From: Mycobacterium sp.
GTDB taxonomy: Bacteria; Actinomycetota; Actinomycetes; Mycobacteriales; Mycobacteriaceae
Reading direction: 5' to 3'
Assembly: GCA_016197405.1 (NCBI GenBank)
Contig: JACPVR010000018.1
Coordinates: 1-64,000, forward strand
DNA length: 64,000 bases
Program-made: the position numbers and the translations under genes
Notes under the pieces: model-generated
The model's input: the letters and a program-made list of their open reading frames with translations, nothing else
Told to the model about the DNA's origin: nothing
Database searches by the model: none
Shown here: piece after piece, positions 59,140-64,000 of the stretch
Numbering within the stretch: position 1 is the first letter of the stretch
Layout: each line of letters begins with the position of its first letter

Positions 59140-60414
59140 ATGCAGCCATCCGGAAGCTCTGCGATCGCGGGACTCAGCACCGGAAACGGCCTACCCGATG
59201 TCGTGGTCACCGGGATGGCGATGACCACATCCGTGGCCACCAGCGTCGATGACACCTGGAAAGCGCTGCTGGACGGGCAGAGCGGTATCCGGCTCCTCGA
59301 CGACCCGTACGTCGAGGAGTATCAGCTGCCGGTACGCATCGGCGGGCACCTGCACGAGGACTTCGACTCCGAACTGTCCCGCGTCGAACTGCGCCGACTG
59401 GGCTACGTGCAGAAGATGTCCACCGTGCTGGGCCGGCGGGTGTGGGAAGACGCGGGCAGCCCCGAAGTCGACACCGACCGTTTGGCGGTCTCCATCGGCA
59501 CCGGACTCGGTGCCGCCGAGGCGCTGGTTTTCGCCTATGACGGTATGCGCGAGCGCGGCATCACGGCGGTCTCGCCGCTGGCGGTTCAGATGTACATGCC
59601 CAACGGGCCTGCCGCCGCAGTCGGTTTGGAGCGGCACGCCAAAGCCGGGGTCCTCACCCCGGTTTCGGCGTGCGCGTCGGGCTCGGAGGGCATCGCGCAG
59701 GCCTGGCGGCAGATCGTGCTCGGCGAGGCTGATATCGCCATATGTGGCGGCGTGGAAAACCGCATCGAGGCGGTGCCGATCGCGGCGTTCGCGCAGATGC
59801 GCATCGTGATGTCGACCAACAACGACGACCCCGCCGGCGCCTGCCGGCCCTTCGACCGGGACCGCGACGGTTTCGTCTTCGGCGAGGGCGGCGCCCTGAT
59901 GGTCATCGAAACCGAGCAGCACGCCAAAGCGCGTGGCGCCAACATCCTGGCCCGGCTGATGGGTGCGAGCATCACCTCGGACGGTTTCCACATCGTCGCC
60001 CCCGATCCCAACGGTCTGCGGGCCGGGCATGCCATGACCCGGTCGGTTCAGTTGGCCGGTCTGACCCCCGCCGACATCGACCATGTCAACGCCCACGCCA
60101 CCGGCACCAAGGTCGGAGACGTGGCAGAGGCCAAAGCGATCAACCGGGCCGTCGGGACGTCGGCAGCGGTCTATGCGCCCAAGTCCGCACTGGGGCACTC
60201 GGTGGGCGCGGCCGGTGCCGTCGAGTCGATCCTGACGATCCTCGCGCTGCGCGACGGCGTCATCCCGCCGACACTGAACCTGAAGAACCTCGACCCGGAA
60301 ATCGACCTCGACGTCGTCACCGGCGAACCCCGCACCGGAACCTACGAATATGCGATCAGCAATTCATTCGGCTTCGGTGGGCACAACGTCGCGCTCACCT
60401 TCGGTCGTTACTGA
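59140..60414 (+). CDS. Beta-ketoacyl-ACP synthase, KasA/KasB-like
   Basis: 424 aa. Thiolase-fold condensing enzyme: active Cys in VSACASGSEG, His in NAHATGTKVGD and His in ALGHSVGAAGAVES complete the CHH triad; PFDRDRDGFVFGEGG and SFGFGGHN are FabF landmarks. Sequence start PDVVVTGMAMTTSVATSVDDTW is very near to FAS-II KasA/B, which elongate meromycolate chains, but it stands alone outside the fabD-acpM-kasA-kasB cluster, beside a broken HadC-like gene. Likely an extra chain-elongation enzyme. ATG 59140 with GGGGG upstream. Confidence 0.9.
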   Translation: MQPSGSSAIAGLSTGNGLPDVVVTGMAMTTSVATSVDDTWKALLDGQSGIRLLDDPYVEEYQLPVRIGGHLHEDFDSELSRVELRRLGYVQKMSTVLGRRVWEDAGSPEVDTDRLAVSIGTGLGAAEALVFAYDGMRERGITAVSPLAVQMYMPNGPAAAVGLERHAKAGVLTPVSACASGSEGIAQAWRQIVLGEADIAICGGVENRIEAVPIAAFAQMRIVMSTNNDDPAGACRPFDRDRDGFVFGEGGALMVIETEQHAKARGANILARLMGASITSDGFHIVAPDPNGLRAGHAMTRSVQLAGLTPADIDHVNAHATGTKVGDVAEAKAINRAVGTSAAVYAPKSALGHSVGAAGAVESILTILALRDGVIPPTLNLKNLDPEIDLDVVTGEPRTGTYEYAISNSFGFGGHNVALTFGRY

Positions 60415-60509
60415 CAACGCAGAAGAACGGAGCTCCCCACCGCCATGTCCGCGAATCGTTTTGACAGACAACATGTTCACGTCGTGTCGGATGCGCTCTT
60501 GGCATAACC

Positions 60510-60983
60510 ATGGCTCTCAAGACCGACATCCGTGGCATGCGCCACGTGTACCCCGACTATTTCGAGGTCGGACGGGAGAAGATCAGGGAGTTCGCCAAGG
60601 CCGTCAAGAGCCAGGACCCCGCCAGCTTCGATGACGCGGCCGCCGCCGAACTGGGCTACGACGGCCTTGTCGCACCGGTGACGTTCATGACGCTTTTCGC
60701 GCTGCTGGCTCAGCAGGACTTCTTCCGCACCGTCGACGTCGGGCTGTAGACGATGCAGATCGTGCAGGTCGACCAAAAATTCGTCTACCACCGTCCCGTG
60801 GTGGCCGGCGATCGACTGCGGTGCCACTTCGACATCGTCTCGGTGCAGGAGCGCTTCGGAGCCGACATCGTCGTCAGCAAGAACACCTGCATCCACGAGG
60901 ACGGTGACCTGGTGATGGAGGCCTACACCACGCTGATGGGCCAGCAGGGCGACAATTCCGCCAAGATCGATTTCGGGTACTGA
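60510..60983 (+). pseudogene. HadA/HadC-like beta-hydroxyacyl-ACP dehydratase, broken by an in-frame TAG
   Basis: Codons 1-79 (ALKTDIRGMRHVYPDYFEVG ... FFRTVDVGL) and 81-157 (TMQIVQVDQKFVYHRPVVAG ... LVMEAYTTLMGQQGDNSAKI) are consecutive parts of one MaoC-like hot-dog subunit of the HadAB/HadBC dehydratases (HadA/HadC type). Between them, in the same frame, stands TAG (60747-60749) where the family has Glu (VGMETMQIVQ), so a single GAG to TAG change suffices. An ATG follows two codons later and could allow a separate second half. Unless suppressed or a base-call error, the product is truncated at half length. Confidence 0.85.
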
Positions 60984-62404
60984 CGCTTGTGGGCGCCTAG
61001 GGTGGAAGGCGCCGCACAGAAAGGCGTCCGTTGACCGCTGCCATCGCCATCGCCGTCGGGCTGCTGCTCGGTCTCGGGCTCGTCGCCAGCCAGCTGGTCC
61101 GGCTCAAAGCCTGGCTGGGTAAGGCGCCGCCTCCAGAGCCGGCAGACCCGCCGGATCCGGAGTCCGACTAGGCCGTTCGTCGCGTGACCGAGCGTGAACG
61201 CCACGCACGCAACGACGCTCGTCGTCAGCATCACGATCGCAAGCGGACCGGCGGTGTGCTCACCGCCCATCCCCACCAGCGGCGACACCACCGCACCGAG
61301 CCCGAACTGCAGTGCCCCCAGCACCGCCGAGGCCGAGCCGGCCGCGCGCGTCGCGGCGCTCAACGACAGCGCCGTGGTGTTACCGAAGACCAGCCCTAGA
61401 CTGGCGACCGCCACCCACAACGGGACGGCCATCAGCCAGGCCGGCGCCCCGACTGCGACGATGACACCCAGCGCGACGGTGCCGGCCAGGCACAACGCCA
61501 GGCCGGTGCCGGCGAGTGCCCGGATCGACCGGGTGGCGGTCAGGCGCGCGGACACGGCGCTGACCGCGGCCAGGCCAAGTGCGTTGACGCCGAACGCGAT
61601 CCCGTACTGCACCTCGCTGAATCCCATCATCACCTGGTACACGAATGGCGACGCCGATATGTAGGCCATCATGGTGGCGAAGCCGAAAGCGAAGGCCAGC
61701 GCGTTGCCGACGAAGACGCGAGAGGTCAGCTCCCGCCGGGCCGACGACGAACCGGCCCGATCGGCCCGGGCCTGCGCGCGGCGGGCACCGGTATGGGTCT
61801 CGCGAACCACTGCCACGACACCGACGAACATCACCGCGACCAGACCGAAGACCACCCACAGCACACCGCGCCAGCCGAAGGGGGTCACCAGGACGCTGCC
61901 CAGGACCGGGGCGACCACCGGCGCGACACCGCCGACGATCATCATCAGGCTGAACGCGCGGGCCGCTGCGGCACCGACGGCCAGGTCGGAGATGATGGCC
62001 CGCCCGATCACCATGCCTGCCGCGCCGGTGATCCCTTGCGCGAACCGGGCCGCCACCAGGATCTCCACCGTGGGTGCCAACGCGGTCAGCGCGCTGGCGC
62101 CGAGACACAGCAGCGACCCGACCACCAACGGTCTGACCCGGCCGAACCGGTCGGACAATGGCCCGAAAACCAACTGCCCCAATGCGATACCGACCAAGAA
62201 CGCCGTCAGCGTCAGTTGGATCCAGGTGGCGGAGGTGCCGAGATCGGATGTCATCAGCGGAAATGCCGAGAGGTAGAGGTCGGTCGCAAACGGTGCGACC
62301 GCCGACAACAGCGCCAGCACCAACAGCAGCGGGCCCGTCACCGCCGGTCGACTCGGTGTGGTCGCGGCGGCCGGATCCCCGACGAGCTCGCTCGATGAGG
62401 TCAT
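60923..62404 (-). CDS. MFS drug-resistance transporter, Bcr/CflA family
   Basis: 493 aa, about 90 longer than usual. Twelve TM segments; motif A region GPLSDRFGRVRPLVVG and motif C-like GGVAPVVAPVLGSVL in TM5 mark a DHA1 proton-driven exporter. The last about 85 residues (from about 61190 downward) are hydrophilic, Gln/Gly/Asp-rich and lie antisense to a small ORF and the tail of the hadC-like gene, so the normal stop appears lost or shifted. ATG 62404 follows AAGGGGA. Divergent MarR with a long inverted repeat between. Confidence 0.85.
   Translation of the reverse strand: MTSSSELVGDPAAATTPSRPAVTGPLLLVLALLSAVAPFATDLYLSAFPLMTSDLGTSATWIQLTLTAFLVGIALGQLVFGPLSDRFGRVRPLVVGSLLCLGASALTALAPTVEILVAARFAQGITGAAGMVIGRAIISDLAVGAAAARAFSLMMIVGGVAPVVAPVLGSVLVTPFGWRGVLWVVFGLVAVMFVGVVAVVRETHTGARRAQARADRAGSSSARRELTSRVFVGNALAFAFGFATMMAYISASPFVYQVMMGFSEVQYGIAFGVNALGLAAVSAVSARLTATRSIRALAGTGLALCLAGTVALGVIVAVGAPAWLMAVPLWVAVASLGLVFGNTTALSLSAATRAAGSASAVLGALQFGLGAVVSPLVGMGGEHTAGPLAIVMLTTSVVACVAFTLGHATNGLVGLRIRRVCRLWRRRLTQPGFEPDQLAGDEPETEQQPDGDGDGSGQRTPFCAAPSTLGAHKRQYPKSILAELSPCWPISVV
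61031..61171 (+). CDS. 46-aa single-TM small protein (TTG start)
   Basis: From TTG 61031, with AAAGG 6 bases upstream: a TM helix AIAIAVGLLLGLGLVASQLV, a short basic stretch, then a Pro/Glu/Asp tail. Lies antisense to the extended end of the MFS frame; only one of the two is likely to be real in this stretch. Codon pattern and ribosome site favour a real small membrane protein. Confidence 0.5.
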   Translation: MTAAIAIAVGLLLGLGLVASQLVRLKAWLGKAPPPEPADPPDPESD

Positions 62405-62415
62405 CAACTTCCCCT

Positions 62416-62453
62416 TATAGCTATGTTTCAGTAACTATATATACATAGCTATA
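62416..62453. promoter_or_regulatory. MarR operator: 11-bp inverted repeat, two ATAGCTAT palindromes
   Basis: TATAGCTATGT (62416-62426) and ACATAGCTATA (62443-62453) are perfect inverted arms. Each contains the self-complementary ATAGCTAT, so there are two palindromes 28 bases centre to centre, in the AT-richest intergenic gap of the window, between the MFS pump and the MarR gene. Confidence 0.75.
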
Positions 62454-62470
62454 TTTGGTAAAGTCGAGCC

Positions 62471-62917
62471 ATGCCCGCCGCCCCGGAAACCGATCGCGCT
62501 GCAGCCCTCGCCGACTTCGCGGATGCGATCATGCACGCCGCCCGCGTCATCCGATCATGGGACCAGGCCGCCGAAACGGTTGTGCCCCTGTCACTCATCG
62601 AAGCCGCGGTCCTGGAGTACATCGACCGCCACCCGGGCTGCCGGCCCAGCGATGTCGCCCAGGACCTACGTATGCGGACCAGTAATTTCAGCGCCGCACT
62701 GCGCACCCTGGAGAAGCAGTCCCTGGTGCAACGTCACGACGATCCGTCCGACGGGCGCACCGCCAACCTGGTCGTCACCGCGTTCGCCGAGAAGAACATC
62801 GCCATCATCCGGTCTCGACGCGCCGCCTTGCTCGCCGCCGCACTCGGCGCCGACGCGGAGCGCGTCGGTGCCGCCACAGAGCTGCTCGATCTCCTCAGGG
62901 CAGGCAGTGCCGAATGA
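62471..62917 (+). CDS. MarR-family regulator
   Basis: 148 aa. Winged helix: SLIEAAVLEYIDRHPGCRPS, DVAQDLRMRTSNFSAALRTL, EKQSLVQRHDDPSDGRTANL (DxRxxxL wing). Divergent from the MFS pump and separated by the inverted repeat at 62416-62453, which it probably binds to repress both genes. Inducer unknown. Confidence 0.9.
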   Translation: MPAAPETDRAAALADFADAIMHAARVIRSWDQAAETVVPLSLIEAAVLEYIDRHPGCRPSDVAQDLRMRTSNFSAALRTLEKQSLVQRHDDPSDGRTANLVVTAFAEKNIAIIRSRRAALLAAALGADAERVGAATELLDLLRAGSAE

Positions 62918-62924
62918 GCCGGCG

Positions 62925-63851
62925 CTAGAAGACGACGGTGTGGTTACCGTGTCGGATGATCCGGTCCTCGCAGTGCCAGAGCACCGCCCGGGACAGCACG
63001 GCGCGCTCGACATCGGCGCCCATGCGGATCAGGTCCGCGACGCTGTGTCGATGATCGACGCGCACGACATCCTGTTCGATGATCGGTCCCTCGTCCAGGT
63101 TCTCGGTCACGTAATGCGCTGTCGCGCCGACTAATTTCACGCCGCGCTCCTTGGCCCGCCGGTACGGTGCGGCGCCCACGAACGAGGGCAGGAAGGAGTG
63201 ATGGATGTTGATCAGTGGACAACCGACTTCGGAAAGGAAGTGCGGCGAGACGATCTGCATGTACCGCGCGAGCACCACCAGATCGACATTGCCGCGCAGC
63301 GCCTCGAGTTGACGCCGTTCGGCCTCCGCCCGGATGTCCTTGTTGGCAGGCACGTGCAGAAACGGCACACCGAAAGGGCGTACCTGTTCGGCCAGTGCCG
63401 GATGGTTGGAGATCACCATCACCACGGTCATATCGAGTTCGCCACGACGGTTGCGCCACAACAGATCCAGCAGACAGTGGTCGGCCTCGGAGGCCATGAT
63501 CGCGACACGCTTGGGCGCAGCGGCCTCGGTGAGGGTGAATCTCATAGCGAAGCGCCCCGCCAACTGTTCGGCGAAATCGCGTTCCAGTGCGTCACGCCGC
63601 GCCGAGAGCCCCGGCAGATGAAAGATGGCCCGCTGCATGAACGTGCCCCCGGCCTGCCGGGTCGAATGTTGGTCCAGTGAAACGATGTTCGCGCCAGCGC
63701 CGGCAAGGAACGCGCTGACCGCTGCCACCAGACCGGGCCGGTCGGCGCAGTCCAGTAACAACCTGCCCACATCCTGCACCGCGGATGCCGGCGCTTCGAT
63801 GTCTGGAAAGCCCGCGAAACTCGTCGGGCGATGATCGATCTGGGTTGTCAT
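62925..63851 (-). CDS. purU: Formyltetrahydrofolate deformylase
   Basis: 308 aa. N-terminal ACT domain (LLLDCADRPGLVAAVSAFLA, about 30-100) and a formyl-transferase-like domain with KRVAIMASEADHCLLDLLW, HVPANKD, VVLARYMQIVSP, NIHHSFLPSFVGA (catalytic His) and HYVTENLDEGPIIEQD (catalytic Asp region). Releases formate from 10-formyl-THF to balance one-carbon units. ATG 63851. Converges on marR with 7 bases between. Confidence 0.94.
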   Translation of the reverse strand: MTTQIDHRPTSFAGFPDIEAPASAVQDVGRLLLDCADRPGLVAAVSAFLAGAGANIVSLDQHSTRQAGGTFMQRAIFHLPGLSARRDALERDFAEQLAGRFAMRFTLTEAAAPKRVAIMASEADHCLLDLLWRNRRGELDMTVVMVISNHPALAEQVRPFGVPFLHVPANKDIRAEAERRQLEALRGNVDLVVLARYMQIVSPHFLSEVGCPLINIHHSFLPSFVGAAPYRRAKERGVKLVGATAHYVTENLDEGPIIEQDVVRVDHRHSVADLIRMGADVERAVLSRAVLWHCEDRIIRHGNHTVVF

Positions 63852-63875
63852 GGCGCATACCTGTCTATGGAAAAG

Positions 63876-63904
63876 CGGGGGCGCCGGCATTGCCGACGCC
63901 CCCG
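63876..63904 (-). terminator. Intrinsic terminator of the minus-strand glycine-rich gene
   Basis: CGGGGGCG (63876-63883) pairs with CGCCCCCG (63897-63904), with inner GGC/GCC pairing. On the minus strand the stem is followed by CTTTTCC, giving the T-run. It separates the glycine-rich gene from purU. Confidence 0.7.
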
Positions 63905-63938
63905 ACTCCTGTCGGACTCTCATGAGCCCTCGGTTGGG

Positions 63939-64000
63939 TTACGAGGAAGCGCCGTTGGCCCCATTGGCACCTGCGTTACCGCCGGCACCTGCTGACCCGC
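63939..64000 (-). CDS. Glycine/alanine/asparagine-rich protein, C-terminal end (partial)
   Basis: The minus strand reads SAGAGGNAGANGANGASS then TAA (63939-63941). The Gly-Ala-Asn repeats resemble the ends of PE_PGRS-like or other glycine-rich mycobacterial surface proteins. Only 20 residues are in the window, so the family is undecided. Confidence 0.5.
   Translation of the reverse strand, partial: GSAGAGGNAGANGANGASS

Noticed and set aside
1..64000. CRISPR array or prophage
   Set aside because: No regularly spaced repeats and no capsid, terminase or tail genes were found on either strand.

Overview
The window reads as chromosome of a rapidly growing mycobacterium (Mycobacterium/Mycolicibacterium type). 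The evidence is high GC, many GTG starts, several leaderless promoters, and gene order from recR to ligC1 matching the Rv3715c-Rv3731 region of M. tuberculosis as I remember it: recR, ebfC, amidase, SRPBCC protein, FAD oxidoreductase/CFA-type methyltransferase pair, dnaX, aspC, SRP RNA, tRNA-Ser, lucA, then the LigD-type polymerase/ligC1 pair. Nothing was searched against a database; family names come from motifs and memory.

Layout. 1-141 is the tail of an IS481-type transposase that shares a CTAG stop with recR. 138-19299 is the conserved core, with inserted regulator/enzyme pairs (TetR plus epimerase, LysR plus SDR), a PepA-like protease, and a probable small RNA at about 17554-17835 upstream of a MerR gene. 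19302-29617 holds the most striking object: ligC1 (minus strand) is cut exactly two codons after its catalytic KWDG motif by a 9.24 kb element (20241-29482). The two gene halves rejoin without loss or gain of a base. The element has short imperfect inverted repeats at its ends, two overlapping tyrosine recombinases (Tn554-like arrangement without TnpC), its own intact ligC four bases behind them, a CmtR/CtpG-like metal sensor and P1B-ATPase pair, and a copper-type operator ahead of three small Met/His/Cys-rich genes. It therefore breaks a DNA ligase gene and carries a DNA ligase gene.

29664-36014 is a signalling and stress region: a GAF-GGDEF diguanylate cyclase, an ECF sigma factor with an Asp23-like partner, a divergent Asp23/DUF2273/membrane-anchor operon, CsbD and a small membrane protein. 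36186-39466 is a PepSY membrane protein/PCuAC lipoprotein/DyP peroxidase operon, followed by a third ligC-type gene (39507-40577), GluQ, a glutamine-type ABC system with a substrate-binding/permease fusion, and an amine oxidase. 45680-48921 is a minus-strand HAD phosphatase, tgt, P450 series. 49059-50143 holds two tandem LpqH-like lipoproteins.

50194-58972 is lipid/xenobiotic type: Nudix, WS/DGAT, a sulfotransferase/DUF1214/TetR operon with two palindromic operators, a divergent SDR, a DHDPR-like oxidoreductase, TetR and a P450. 59140-60983 is a stand-alone KasA/B-like ketosynthase next to a HadC-like dehydratase gene broken by one in-frame TAG. The window closes with a Bcr/CflA-like MFS pump and its divergent MarR regulator over a long inverted repeat, purU, and the C-terminal end of a glycine-rich protein.
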